A DNA stretch of 64,000 bases from Ceratobasidium sp. AG-K (lineage: Eukaryota; Basidiomycota; Agaricomycetes; Cantharellales; Ceratobasidiaceae): NCBI GenBank assembly GCA_037039685.1, contig JAWNGF010000006.1:2480001-2544000 (forward strand). Direction: 5' to 3'. Under the pieces are notes generated by a model that was given only the letters and a program-made list of their open reading frames with translations, had not been told where the DNA came from and ran no database searches. Shown here piece by piece: positions 33,353 through 45,605 of the stretch. The stretch's first letter is position 1; every line of letters begins with the position of its first letter. Made by a program: the position numbers and the translations under genes.

Positions 33353-36300
33353 CTAGATCGACCAGTCATGCATATCTAGACATGCCCCATCCTCTCCTTC
33401 ATAACTTTCCACACCGCATATAGGAGGGATAGGTTTGAGTTCCTCGTCGGACAGCACACCGCTTTTGGCTTGTTTCTCTACTGCTTCCTGGCAACTCTGC
33501 TCCAAATGCTGCAGAATCCGTAGCCAGGTCCACGTGTCGTCGAATGCTTTCGGGAGTTCCGTGGTACGCGGTTTGATGCCCCTGTGTTGTTCATAATTGT
33601 AGAAATCGATCATATCAGACAGCAAGTTGCTATCTATGACGGTTTTCGGGTCGCTGTGACACATTTCATCGATTGTCGGCAGCCACAAGTTCGCCAGACC
33701 CAGCTCATCGCGATTGTCGGGGATGCCATTTTCGGTTGAGGATATTGTGAATGGATTATTGAGAGATTGTAATAAAGATCGAGCAACTGAGCTACCGGTC
33801 TCGGTGGTCTGTTCGTCAGCCTTATTTAACAGTGTTCGGCCTGCCACCCACAGGAACTCCATGCAATAGGGTACCATGGCCAGGTCATTCTGCGTGGATG
33901 TGGTGACCTCGAGCAGCTGCGTCACGAGAGCAGTCTGCATAAGCGAATTCAATACAGTATCTAGCCGAGGTGCCCAATATTCCAACGGGCACTTGATGCC
34001 CCGCAAGCAAAGCCGTTTCAGCTGCGTAGAGTCCGTTGACGAAAAATGCTGCGTCAACAGCGGCACAATATGGTCACCACCGGCGTAACACAATGGGGGA
34101 CTCAAAGCGGCCTCGATGCGTAACCAAACAGGCGATGTGGACCCAGCGTTTTTGTCCGGCTCAACATTAGAGGGGAGAGTGTCAATAAGCTCGGATAGAA
34201 TATGGGCTACATGGTGACCGCAATCAAAAGACGTGGGTATGCCGGGTAATACTTCATGATATGATTGGGAATTCCACAGAGTTTCAAGCTGATTCTTAAT
34301 CAGTTCAACTTCAGCAGCGTCAAATGTCCATTTGCCGTCGGTTTTGTGATTCAGGAAGGAAAGGAGCCCAAAACATAGAAGTATTAATGAGCTCCGGTAG
34401 TCTGTTGTCTCTGTAAGCTTGGTGTATGCATCCCTTGCTTGTCTGAGACGGAACTCATTTGCTTGGGCTTTGTCTTCATTAGTGTCTTCTCCCAAGTAGT
34501 CACCAGCAACAAAAGCAGCGACGGTCAATCCGACTGCAAGCGCACTTATACAACTGCCATGCGGGTTATCCGGTGAGTCCACCCAACGAAGTAGATCTAT
34601 GAGCAGCTTTGGAGACTGTGTAGCGTTGTAGAGGTAGGTTTTCGTGATCCCGTTGATTAAAGCGACTACAGCGCTACGGGTAGATCGGTGACTTTTCCGG
34701 AAGCAATATGCCGCGCAAGCTCCTGCTGCTTTTGGCACTGGTGGCGGTAATACTCCATCCTAGTCCATAAATCTGCACTAGCTTTGGCTGGAACTGCGTT
34801 GAGCTCGTATGCTACAAGATCATACCGGGGAATAGGTTGCTGCCATGCATAGTTTAGTATCCTATCAACTCATTGGCTTAAGCTTAACTATGATTAATAT
34901 CGTTTTTATACTCAGTCCTTCAATTCAATGCAAAGGGAGGATCGTGCATTATATGCTGTATCTTGGAGCCTTGCGACCAGCTCATGATTGTCCTTCACGG
35001 CAAAGCACGGCTTGGACATATCTGTCATATCCAATCCCTCGCCAGCAATAGTTGCTATCAGGAAGCAAAACGAACGGGAGTATAGAGACACATCGTCGAG
35101 AGAGGTGTTCTGGGCTTGGTTCAGATCACCAGAACGAATACTTGAAAGGGAACTAATACAATCATCTATTCGCCGGCAAACAAGTTCGACAGCACCACAT
35201 TCCCACAGAGGCAGGCGGGGCAGGGACCGCTCAGCACCAGCTACTGCTTGCAGCGCCATATCAACGGATCTTGAATCTTCGCAGTTGACGATCATCCAGG
35301 CAATCATTGAGCTAGCCACAGTGTCCATCGCCGTATCCTTTTCTACTAGCTGCGATCTATCCGTCGAAAACATTGCACGCATAGACTCTGCCCATTTGCG
35401 AATCGTAGCGTGAGCTTCTTTCATTTTTTCGAGAAGCAGGAACGGCGGGGTATCAAGCTGGGAGTCTGTTGTAGCCTCTATGTCACCCTCACGATGGTCT
35501 TTGACAGTTGAGTAGACTCTGCGATTAACGGTCTGCTTCATCCGCACAAACGTATGCAATATCCAACTGGGGGAGGCAATGAGAGCTCCAAGAATGTTCA
35601 GGATATGAGGGTTGGCCAAAACCCCAAGCCAGTAGGGGTACAGGAACCGCGCCAGAGCTGTAGTGTACGGGCAAAACCGAAAGAATAGCGGCAGCGATAC
35701 GGTGACGACGTAGAAGAGCGCAGCCAGGGAGGTAGTTATCACCACAGGTAGAGCGACTCGCATATCAATGTCCCATAGGTACAGGGACAACCCGACTGCG
35801 AAAAGCACTGGTATTACACCAGTTGCATTATCGATTAAGAAGATGATGACGAATGAATCGCTTCGACTCACAAAGTGCGGTGTGCATCAGTAGCGGTAGC
35901 ACATACAGTATCTCCTTCATCTTCCATTTTTCGATTCCATCCCACCGTTGTTGCCGCAATCGAGCTTGTCTCAGCATCGATCCGACTCGTCCGGCCATGA
36001 ACGAGTGGCACCACTCCTTAGCAAGGATAGCGATGAGTGATACTGCAACGCTAGGACCGAGCGAAAGGAACCAGAGTGTGTTGACGGCAACAGCAGATGA
36101 CGATGGAGTAAACGGTTGAATATCAGCGACCGCAGCGTCTGAGTCGTTGAGCGGAGTGCCTCTTGCGATTGCCGATATGGTTCGGGACATGAACTGCAGG
36201 GTTTGAGCGGAGGTCTGGGAATAGTCGGGGTTTAGGTCCTTCGAACTTTCGATTACGAATCTATCAGAACGCTTATATGAGCAAAGACTATGGGGTATTT

Positions 36301-36804
36301 GCCCCTCAATACTGACGCAGTCGAGATTGCCGAGAACAACGCGGCCTAATGAACGATAATGCGGTAGGTCAGTCTCTGGCTGCGGCGCCAAGCGTCAGAC
36401 TTACGAAAACTATACAACGAAATACATGGTTAGTCAATAAAACGGGTGAGTTTGAAGAAACGCACTTAAGATTATATCCAATGAGCTGTAAAAATATATT
36501 GGTTGAATGTATCGTAGTTAGCGAGGGGAGATTCCACTTTCAATTGCGAGCAACATACTTATTCCATCCTTCGACGAGTTCCTTGTCCATCTTGTCGGTC
36601 TCCTCCACGTATTTCTTCCACACTCGAGCATTTGGTGCCATTTCCATACCTAGCTCGTCATAGCCGACGCCTAACTTGCCTGGGCGCTAAACGATCGTCA
36701 GGCCAGAGTGGTCATTGCTGGGGAAGGTTTGTAGCTACCTGAGGAGGCTTCCATGGCTCATCTGCTTTCTCATTAGGTTCCACGGTCGGTTCGGGTGGTA
36801 CCAT
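33353..36804 (-). pseudogene. DUF6535 membrane protein, copy 1 (recently broken)
   Basis: The layout is the same as the intact copy 2. Exon 1 starts MVPPEPTVEPNEKADEPWKP; exon 2 encodes RPGKLGVGYDELGMEMAPNA. Small exons plus a 5-nt micro-exon (36405-36409) build the first membrane helix, followed by the FVIESSKDLNPDYS segment. Next are LWFLSLGPSVAVSLIAILAK, AGRVGSMLRQARLRQQRWDG and LYLWDIDMRVALPVVITT, ending in LDMHDWSI at 33353. Two lesions relative to copy 2: the donor after IELK is CT instead of GT (34914-34915), and one base is missing at about 34676-34681, which puts a TAG in frame before VVALINGITK. Either alone would truncate the roughly 900-residue protein. Everything else is open, so inactivation is recent, or the missing base is an assembly error. 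Function of DUF6535 is unknown. Confidence 0.8.
36405..36409 (-). other. 5-nt micro-exon in DUF6535 copy 1
   Basis: The minus-strand context is ...TATAG|TTTTC|GTAAGT.... Joining flanking exons through these five bases gives LDIILIFAALFSA, matching the domain's first membrane helix. The same micro-exon is present at 42400-42404. Confidence 0.7.
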
Positions 36805-38310
36805 GCAGGGTTTGGTTCAAAGTCGTGGTGGAAGTGGTGAACAACCCAGGCTGTGCCAGCAGGGTGACATGCATTTGCTGACTAACGCTGCTTTCATGAG
36901 CTTATGCAACCTGTTTAAATTACGATGGCTAGGATTTCAACCTAAATTTACATTATGATAACCACAACTAGGATCAATATATGCCAACGAAGCTCGACCT
37001 TCTAAACGAGCTACAAATCGTAACGCTTCGGCTTTCGACTTGATTGCACTCAAGGAATCGTTTGGACGACACCGCGACCATTGTGCATTTACCGTCACAC
37101 CGAGCTGGAACTACAATAGACCTCCTAAGTATCACGTAGTTTAGTCTATACCAGCCGAACTGGTAGAACACGGCGCATGAGAGCTGAGGGGGCTTGAATC
37201 TGCGGGATGCGATAAGGTAAGCGTATACAACTTGCCCTGGTCTTTGGGTTATCCAGACCCGACTTTTACTTATGAGCCCAGGTGCAGAAACGGGGAAGAT
37301 ACATACCCAGATTGGTAGCCCCATTCTGGCGCTCTCGTTCCCCCTTGGCTCGCTCTCCATCCAACCAACATACCTCCCCCTCCCAAGAGCACCAACCCTC
37401 ACGGCTTTGTCGGCGCATCCAACGCCTCGAAAAGCTATCCTACAACTATCCAACACTCGAGTGCCTAGGTTGGACAAATGCCGGGGTGGAACAAAGCTGC
37501 GAGACGGGTAAGGATCATGAGTAAGGTGCCCCCATGTGCCAAATGTGAATGGCCGACAAAGCTGGTGCCTGGATGAAGGATCGAAACGCCCGAAAGATGT
37601 AGTGCGCACGAGAGGAACGAGTACACAGGTAGGATGCGGTGGATTGTGAAAGGGTCGGCGAGGAAGCGTTCTCAAAGAAACCTGTCTGGAGGTTGTGCTT
37701 CAAGGTTATAAGTATCAATGGCGCCGACCCGGGGCTCCATCAAAAGCGCCACTGGGTCCATGACAATATCAAACGAAGAGATCTCGCCTGGCGGCACACT
37801 CCCAGATCGTCCCTCTATCCATCGCTTCGCTGGTGCTTCCTGTCCTACAGTATAGCTGAGCCCATACAGGTCCCGAAGAAATAGCGATTATACGTGCTGC
37901 GCATGGATCGTCGGTGGGCACTTGTGCCTAAATTTAGATCGCAAAGAGCATATGGACGGGCCGTTTTTGTGTGATTTGTGCCTTGTCGATGAAGCTCCAG
38001 CATTCTGTGTAGGACGGAAGGTGTGGTCATGTATTTGATAGGAACGAGCCTGACAAGGCGCATGCTGGCGAGTGAGAGTCGGAGCGGATGCGCAACGCGG
38101 TCCGCGACCACGCTGGAGTGGGAGGACAAGGGAACGGAGAAGTGGCGAGCAGCGAAAGTCGCGTGGACGTCGTTGGGAGCGAGAGATGCGACCGGAAACA
38201 ACGAGGGAGCGGGAAACGGAGGGAATAGACAAACAGGCGTTATCAAGCAGCTCATCGCCCATTATACTCGCCCTCTCCCCTTTTGCAAGCGCATTCGGCA
38301 TCTCATCTCA

Positions 38311-38666
38311 GTTCTCCAAGGATGACCTCGCGGTATTCCCGGCGACCCTTGGCGATCTCGTTGTCGTCCAAGTGAAGCGCAGGGGTACAGTACGCGAAGT
38401 GGCGTTTCTAACGGTCTTGGCTTGGTTGTTGGGTTTTGGTGGTCGTGGGCTCGAGATCATGCTGCGAAGCGTCCAAGTCAGGTCAAGTGGCTAGAATGGT
38501 AGTGGATCGTTCTTCGGAGGGCGTTGAGCGTGGCTTTGGCAAACCGATATAGCACACGAGTTAGCCTCTGGTTACAGCATATCGAAAGAATAGGAAGACG
38601 TACGTTGCAGAGCGATCACTGCAGTTCGCAGGAGCGCGCCGATGGTGGGAGACAGCTGGCTGGCAT
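38311..38666 (-). pseudogene. Glutaredoxin-like pseudogene, unit 2
   Basis: The ATG is retained (38664-38666) but the first exon soon stops and lacks the CxxC region. The third exon is still readable as YCTPALHLDDNEIAKGR, compared with YWIPALHLDNVEIAKGR in the functional gene at 32157-32554. The AKxxLNALR exon also survives in degraded form. Confidence 0.75.
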
Positions 38667-38856
38667 CGGTGGCGGTGACGGTGCGAGTTGATCGTGACAG
38701 GCGGTCAAAGACTGGATGCCGATTCTGGGCCAAAATAGAGCTTAGATTACGATGACGTATCCCAGTGACCCAGATTGGCCCCGTTCGCTTGCTACAAGGA
38801 GAGGTCAAGTGATAGATACTTGCGAGCGACAACAGTCCATATTATTCATATAGAGC

Positions 38857-38934
38857 CTCAATACTGGGATCGATCCCAGGTCTATTGTACAGGAGGCGAT
38901 AATGTTGGTCACTACGCAATGTTGAAATAAATTA
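38857..38934 (-). pseudogene. tRNA-Glu pseudogene, unit 2
   Basis: Aligns with the functional tRNA-Glu over its whole length, with matches in the T-arm and GGCGATAATGTT (plus-strand sense). The anticodon triplet, acceptor stem and D-arm are mutated, so a cloverleaf no longer forms. It sits at the same place in unit 2 as the good tRNA in unit 1. Confidence 0.8.
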
Positions 38935-39355
38935 TGAGATATCAACAACAGTCTAGCAGTACTGCCGGTGTGACCAGTAGTATCATCGTAGAAACGATGC
39001 GATATATTGAAATCCCAGATATTCGAGTCGGCACGAGCCCGAATAGCGAGTTTGGCTAACGTATGCACCCTGAGTTGGGTAACCGGATAGTTAAGGAATG
39101 AATTGATCCAACGGTAATGGGGTTGTCTAGCCGTAATTTTCAAACAGCATTTCGTGAGAGATCGTAAGCTGGCATTCTCTGGGTACGGTTCTCAAGTACA
39201 TTGGTATCATTCACAGTATCTATCCCAAGCATCGATAGCGCGTATAAATTGCATGAGCTGACTTGGCTGGAGGTCCTCGAGTGATTCGCACACCTACGTG
39301 GTATGAGTATGAGCTATAGGGTCAATGCGACGCAACCATAGCGCACATACCGAGA

Positions 39356-42300
39356 CTAGATCGACCAGTCATGCATATCCAGACATGACCCATCCTCTCC
39401 TTCGTAACTTTCCACACCGCATATAGCGGGGATGGGTTTGAGTTCCTCGTCGGACAACACACCGCGTTTGGCTTGTTTCTCTACTGCTTCCTTGCAACTC
39501 TGCTCCAAGTGCTGCAGAATCCGTAGCCAGGTCCAGGTGCTGTCAAAAGCGCTGGGGAGCTCTGTTGTCCGTGGTTTGCAGCCGGCATAATCTTCATACT
39601 CATAGAAGCTGATCATAACAGACAGCAAGTTGCTATCTATGACGGTTTTCGGGTCGCTGTGACACATTTCATCGATTTTCGGGAGCCACAAGTTCGCCAG
39701 ACCCAGCTCATCGCGATTGTCGGGGATGCCATTTTCGGTCAAGGATATTGTGAATGTATTATTGAGGGATTGTAATAAAGATCGAGCAACTGAGCCACCG
39801 GCCTCGGTGGTCTGTTCGTCGGCCTTATCTAACAGTGTTCGGCCTGCCACCCACAGGAACTCCATGCAATAGGGTACCATGGCCAGCTCACTGTGCGTGG
39901 ATGTCGTAACCTCGAGCAGTCGCGTCACGAGAGCAGTTTGCATAAGCGAATTCAATACAGTATCTAGCCGAGGTCCCCAACCATTCAACGAGTACTTGAT
40001 TCCCCGCAAGCAAAGCCTTTTCAGTCGCATAGAGTCTGTGGACAAAAAATGCTGCGTCAACAGCAGCACAATCTGGTCACACAATGGGGGACTCAAAGCG
40101 GCCTCGATGCGTAACCAAACAGGCGATGTGGACCCAGCGTGTTCGTCCGGTTCAATATCAGAGGGGACAGTGTCAATAAGCTCGGATAGAATATGGGCTA
40201 CATGGTGACCACAATCAAAAGATGTGGGTATGCCGGGTAATACTTCATGATATGATTGGAAACTCCACCGATTTTCAAGCTGATTCTTAATCAGTTCAAC
40301 TTCAGCAGCGTCAAATGTCCATTTGCCGTCGGTTTTGTGATTCAGGAAGGAAAGGAGCCCAAAACGTAGCAGCACTGCTGAGCCCAGGTAGTCTGTTGTA
40401 TCTGTAAGCTTGGTGTATGCATCCCTTGCTCGCTTGAGACGGAGCTCATTTGCATGAGCTTTGTCTTCATTAGTGTCTTCTCCAAAGTAGTCACCAGCAA
40501 CAAAAGCAGCAACGGCAAATCCGACTGCAAGGGCACTTATAAAACTGGGATGCGGGTTATCCTGTAAGTCCAACCAGCGAAGTAGGTCTATAAGTAGCTT
40601 TGGAGACAGTGTAGCGTTGTAGAGGTAGGTTTTCGTGATCCCGTTGATTAAAGCGACTACAGCGCTATGAGGTAGATTGGAGACTTTTCCGGAAGTAATC
40701 TGCTGCGCAAGTTCCTGCTGCTTTTGGTACTGTCCGCGGAGAACCTGCATTATAGACCATCCCAGGAAATCAGTTTTGACTGGAACTGCGTTGAGCTCGT
40801 ATGCTACAAGCTCATACCGAGGAATAGGTTGCTGCCATGCATAGTTTAGGATCCTATCAACTCATTGGCTTAAGCTTAACTATGATTAGTATCGTTTTTA
40901 TACTCACTCATCCAATTTAATGCCGAGGGAGGATTGTGCATTGTATGCTGTATCTTGGAGCCTTGCGACCAGCTCATGATTGTCCTTCACGGCAAAGCAC
41001 GGATTGGACCAATCTGTGATATCCAATCCCTCGCCAGCAATAGTTGCTATGAGGAAGCAAAACGAACGGGAGTATAGAGACGCATCGTCGAGAGAGGTGT
41101 TCTGCGCTTGGTTCAGATCACTAGAACGCATACTTGAAAGGGCACCAATACAATCATCTATTCGCTGACGAACAAGTTCGACAGCACCACATTCCCACAG
41201 AGGCAGGCGGGGCAGGGACCGCTCCGCGCCAGCTACTGCTTGCAGCGCCATATCAACAGATCTTGAATCTTCGCAGTTGACGATCATCCAGGCAATCATT
41301 GAGCTAGCCACGGTGTCCATTGGCGTATCCTTTTCTACTAGCTGCGATCTATCCGTCGAAAACATTGCACGCATAGACTCAACCCATGTGCGAATCGGCG
41401 CGTGAGCTTCTTCCATTTTCTTGTGGAACAAGAACGGTGTGGTGTCGAGTTGCGAATCCCCTGTCGCCTCTATGTCGCTATCCTGGTGACGACCCGGAGA
41501 GTCGGACTGGGCTCTGCGATTGACGATTTGCTTCATGCGCATCCAGGCGTAGGGAAACCACTTCACTGACGCAACAAGAACTCCGATAGAGTCCATAGTG
41601 TGGCGATTGCCCAGGAGCGTGAGCCAGTAAGGGTACAGGAACCGTGCTAGGGCAGTGGTGTATGGACAGAACCGAAAGAATAGCGGCAGCGACACCGTGA
41701 CAACATAGAAGAGCGCAGCCAGGGAGGTAGTTATTACCACGGGTAGAGCTACTCGCACATCGATATCCCAAAGATACAAAGATAATCCAACTGCGAAAAG
41801 TACTAGTATCACACCAGTTGCATTAGCGATTAAGAAGATAGTACTTAACGGACTAGTCCGACTCACAAAGTGCAGTGTGCATGAGTAACGGTAGCACATA
41901 CAGTATCTCCTTCATCTTCCAACGTTCGATCCCATCCCACCGTTGCTGTCGTAATCGAGCTTGTCTCAGCATTGACCCGACTCGCCCAGCCATGAACGAG
42001 TGGCACCACTCTTTGGCGAGGATGGCGATGAGCGATACCGCGACGCTAAGACCGAGTGAGAGGAACCAGAGTGTGTTTACGGCAATGGCAGATGACGAAG
42101 GTGTAAAGTCTTGTGTTCCAGCGGCCGTAGTGACCGAATCGTTCAGCGGGGAGCCTTTCGCGATTGCCGATAGGGTTTGGGACATGAGCTCGAGAGTTTG
42201 AGCGGAGGCCTGGGAGTAGTCTGGCTTCAGGTCTTTCGAGCTTTCAATCACAAACCTAATAGGATGGTTATATAAGCGGACGCTATAGGATGAATACCCT

Positions 42301-42792
42301 CCGAGTCTTACGCAGTCGAGATGGCCGAGAACAATCCGGCCTAGTGAACGGTCATGATGTAGGTCAGTCTCTAGCTGCAAGGTCAAGCAGCGGGCGTACG
42401 AAAACTATGCCATAAAATATTGGGTTAATAGATCTAGCAGGCCAGCTTGGCTAGACTTACTCAATATGATATCCAGTAACCTACAAACGGCAGTTCAATG
42501 GAGTGTAGTTAGTGAGGTGCAATTCATGCTTCTAAGTGCGAGCAACATACTTATTCCATCCTTCAACGAGCTCTTTATCCACCCTGTCAGTCTCTTCTAC
42601 ATACTTCTTCCACACTCGAGCAGTCGGAGCCATCTCCATGCCGAGTTCGTCATAGTCGACACCTAACTTTCCTGGGCGCTAAACAAATGTCAAGCCAGAG
42701 CGGGCAGTGTCGGTCAAGGTAAGTACCTGAGGTGGCTTCCATGGTTCGTCTGCCTTTTCATTGGGTTCTTCAATCTGTTCGGGCGGCGCCAT
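39356..42792 (-). CDS. DUF6535 domain membrane protein, copy 2 (intact)
   Basis: The only copy whose exons all join in frame. ATG at 42792 gives MAPPEQIEEPNEKADEPWKP and then RPGKLGVDYDELGMEMAPTA. Two small exons, a 5-nt micro-exon (42400-42404) and another small exon give LLDIILIFAGLFSAISTAFV (TM1). A long exon carries LWFLSLGLSVAVSLIAILAK (TM2) and the hallmark EWCHSFMAGRVGSMLRQARL then RQQRWDGIERWKMKEI. TM3 spans the next intron; ALPVVITTSLAALFYVVTVS is TM4. After GIKLDE a GT-AG intron leads to ILNYAWQQPIPRYELVAYEL and a 460-residue C-terminal domain of unknown fold ending SCLDMHDWSI. Predicted: four-helix membrane anchor plus two cytosolic alpha-rich regions. DUF6535 proteins are multi-copy in agaricomycetes; no biochemical role is known to me. 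Confidence 0.85.
42400..42404 (-). other. 5-nt micro-exon in DUF6535 copy 2
   Basis: The minus-strand context is ...GCATAG|TTTTC|GTACGC.... It is required to keep IILIFAGLFSA in frame and sits at the same position as in copy 1. Confidence 0.7.
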
Positions 42793-42829
42793 GTCGGTTT
42801 CGATTCAGAGTTGTGGTGGTCGGGAGAAT

Positions 42830-43705
42830 TTAGTTTCAGCACACATGCAATCTACACCGATGTAAGGACTCGCCGTACACTCGAGTTTGAAAGCAAAAGG
42901 CTAACATAACATACAAAAGCGCATGTAGCAATTGAAGGGGTGACTCAAACTTGACGAATCATTGTCCACAAGTAGCCGACAGTTAATTGCAGGGTGTGTG
43001 GTTATGGTAGATGGGGGAAACACAAAGATTCATTCACAGTAACTGACAGTGTCACCAAAATCCTCTGACGCTAACGAGCGCTGGTTTGCTCATACGTACT
43101 CGCTTGGGTAAAGGAGCACTCAGGAGTACCCGAGTGGCTGTGCAATTGGTGCTCCTATACCCAAGTGAGCACACACAAGCAAATCGGCGCTCACGAGCCC
43201 AAAAGAGAACCGATGGATTTGCTCGAGAGCTTGTGCGCGTTGTGAATGTGTACACCCTCGAGCTTGTGTTTTCAGTTGTCACGCTATTTATGTATATACC
43301 ATTAAGCCCAATATAGCGTAATTGATACGTTTTTTACCTGACAAGAACAAGAGTGAGACTATCAACAGTGTCAGAACTAACGAGCTGTGTAAATCTGGGG
43401 GGGTGCGGATATCAGTATGAGCAAGTCTAATAAGGCTGAGGCGACCGTGCAAGTCTGGTATGGCATTACGACAATGGTCCCGGCTGAAAGATTGAGACCG
43501 CTGGTAATGGTGGCCAACAGATTTAGTCACTTGTCAATATTGCTCATAATTAGATCCTTATCAACCAGCGAGGCCGGTATCCGACCCTTACACGCGTTCC
43601 TCAACCTTAAATATCTTATACTAGGAATGAGTGTTATCTAGGGTGATATCTCCAGGATACGCGCTTGTCACCCCGGGTGACTTTTCCTGATGTTAAGAAC
43701 CAGGC
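42830..43705. mobile_element. Insertion of about 0.87 kb present only in unit 2
   Basis: In units 1 and 3 the sequence upstream of the DUF6535 start runs within about 50 bp into the shared CAGGCTGTG spacer. In unit 2 about 870 bp intervene. No transposase or long frame is present, so it would be a non-autonomous element. It contains the palindromic repeat at 43051-43222, shared with 53450-53621. Ends and target-site duplication could not be fixed by eye. Confidence 0.5.
43051..43222 (+). repeat. Palindromic dispersed repeat, copy A
   Basis: About 172 bp highly similar to the reverse complement of 53450-53621. Internally it is a long imperfect hairpin: GCGCTGGTTTGCT and CTTGGGTAAAGGAGCAC on the left arm pair with GTGCTCCTATACCCAAG and AGCAAATCGGCGC on the right arm. 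This resembles a MITE or an RNA-hairpin unit. Confidence 0.75.
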
Positions 43706-45084
43706 TGTGCAGAAGCACGAGCGAGGCAGGTATTTGCTGACGATGCTTTCATAAGCTCACTCAGTGAAAGTAAATTATATTCCTGAAATTACATTACAGT
43801 ACAACCTAAATCAATTACACCTAGAACCTATTTACATCGATACTGCTTGAGCGATCTCAATGGGCTACAGGCAATAACACTTTGGCTCTCGACGTTGATA
43901 CGACCCGTGAAATTGCTCCACGGTCACCTCCACGTCTTGTTGGCGCTGCGCCTAACCACACATTCAGTGGGCATATTTGATACCATGCACCACGATTAAT
44001 CTCATCCGGGCGCTCGCAGCCTCATCGAGGCGTGCCAATTTGTCGAAAAGATGGCTGAACTAGAATAGTCGGAATACACTTCAGCCCCCAGATCGGACCA
44101 ACGCCGAGACAGGGCGGGATTGAGGGGCGGGATAGTGTTGCTGGCGAAGTATCTCAACTGTGTCCAATGCGACAGAGCGAATGCATAGTTGTGGGATAGG
44201 ATTCAAATAGTCAAAGGACACAGCATGAGGAGCGGGAATAACAGGTCTATATGGTAAGCAGTGTCAGAGAATGAGAGAGATGGTGGGGGAGCAGTTTTTG
44301 CGGGAGTAAGGATCTCAGGGAGCTTCTATCCAAGATTCCACCTATCAATGAACGAGAGCCTGATCAAGGCTAAGTTCGATCGATTTTCAGAAATAAAGCA
44401 GAATCGCACGTGGTGGCATGCTCCCAGATCTTCTCTCGATTCATAGTTCCACCACTCTCTGCACTACAGTAGTACTTAGTCTCCTTGGGGGCAAAGATGC
44501 AGCGACCAAACGTGCCGCGCAAGGTTCGTCAACGGAGTTGGGACATGACCTAGGATTGTGAAGTGCGCGTAGAGACAGAGCATCCTCGTAGGATATGTTA
44601 TCGAAGCCGTATTCAGCGGCTGTTGAACAAGTGGGCGCATAACGTTAGCAAGTAAGTCGGAGCGGGCGGGATGAGGATCGAGAACCGACGGAGTGAGAGT
44701 GCGAGAGTGTGGGGAAATAACGAATCGCAAGAGATACCACGGGAATAGTAATCCGAAACAGCGAGGGAACGGGCAGGGAACAGCCTAGACAAACGGACAT
44801 CTCGCATCCGATGATGATCGGGCGGAAAGGCGTAGACAATAGGACGTACTCTGTAAAACAAGTGCTACAATCCACAGAAGGGCTCCATCTGTTGCAGGCG
44901 AATTGACGTTGGTGGCGACAGAAGTTGATTGGGTCGACGATCAAAAAATAGCCGCCGCCGAGGCGGAAACCGAGTTCGTATTCAGATGAGCCGCCCGATC
45001 GGTGCAAGTTACCGATCGTGCCAGAAAATAACAACATCTACAAGCATTGCGGGGGCAGTTATTTGCCCTCGGATAACACAAAAT

Positions 45085-45142
45085 TCTATACTGGGAATGA
45101 GTTAGGCACTATTGCGTAAGAGGTAATATCGGTCACAACGCC
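45085..45142 (-). pseudogene. tRNA-Glu pseudogene, unit 3
   Basis: Shortened and heavily mutated relic aligned with the functional tRNA-Glu (shared TATACTGGGAAT-like T-arm and GCGTAAGAGG segment on the plus strand). It lies in the position expected from the unit order. Confidence 0.65.
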
Positions 45143-45605
45143 GCCACGGTGTTAGAGTACTTGAACGTTCTCCGCCATCCGTCCCTTTGAAGACACGCAA
45201 ACCAGCACTATCATAGGCTTGGCATAGTTTAACGAACTTTTGCGCAACCCCAACCTCGCGTCGAGTTGGCCTGGACTGTGAGACGCCACAATTTAGCTAG
45301 TACATGCGCGCTCGAGCCCCTGAGGGCCGCCAGATGGCTGAGAGCTCAGCAATCGAATAAAAATGGAGTTCGGGCCGGATTACGACATATAGTTACAGAA
45401 TACGGTCAATTGGCGTACTCTGGAAGGATTGACGAGTATGAAATATAATCCGTGGCATCGGCAACGGGCCACAATCGTGTGTGCACAAAATGCGTGAGCT
45501 AACTGAATAAAGTTCGTGGGTTATTTGAAGTCCTGGCATGCCTAAGGGACATGAATATATGAGCCTTGAAGTCAACGCGATGCGATCAGAGGGTACGTAC
45601 CACTG

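Larger units (their letters stand above)
32157..38230 (-). repeat. Segmental duplication unit 1
   Basis: Head-to-tail unit: glutaredoxin-like gene, tRNA-Glu, DUF6535 gene, spacer. Recognised by shared coding and non-coding sequence with unit 2 (38231-44870) and unit 3 (44871-49260). Examples are the spacer motif CAGGCTGTG near 36855, 43710 and 49075, and the shared glutaredoxin promoter. Boundaries are approximate. The spacer 36805-38230 has no supported gene. Confidence 0.75.
38231..44870 (-). repeat. Segmental duplication unit 2
   Basis: Second head-to-tail unit. Its glutaredoxin and tRNA parts are decayed and its DUF6535 gene is intact; the spacer holds an insertion of about 0.87 kb. Outside the listed features, 38400-39355 and 43706-44870 have no supported gene. 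Confidence 0.75.

Noticed and set aside
43052..43282. Two similar small proteins encoded by the palindromic repeat copies (also 53360-53620)
   Set aside because: The similarity reflects a repeated non-coding hairpin; frames have no independent start context or domain.
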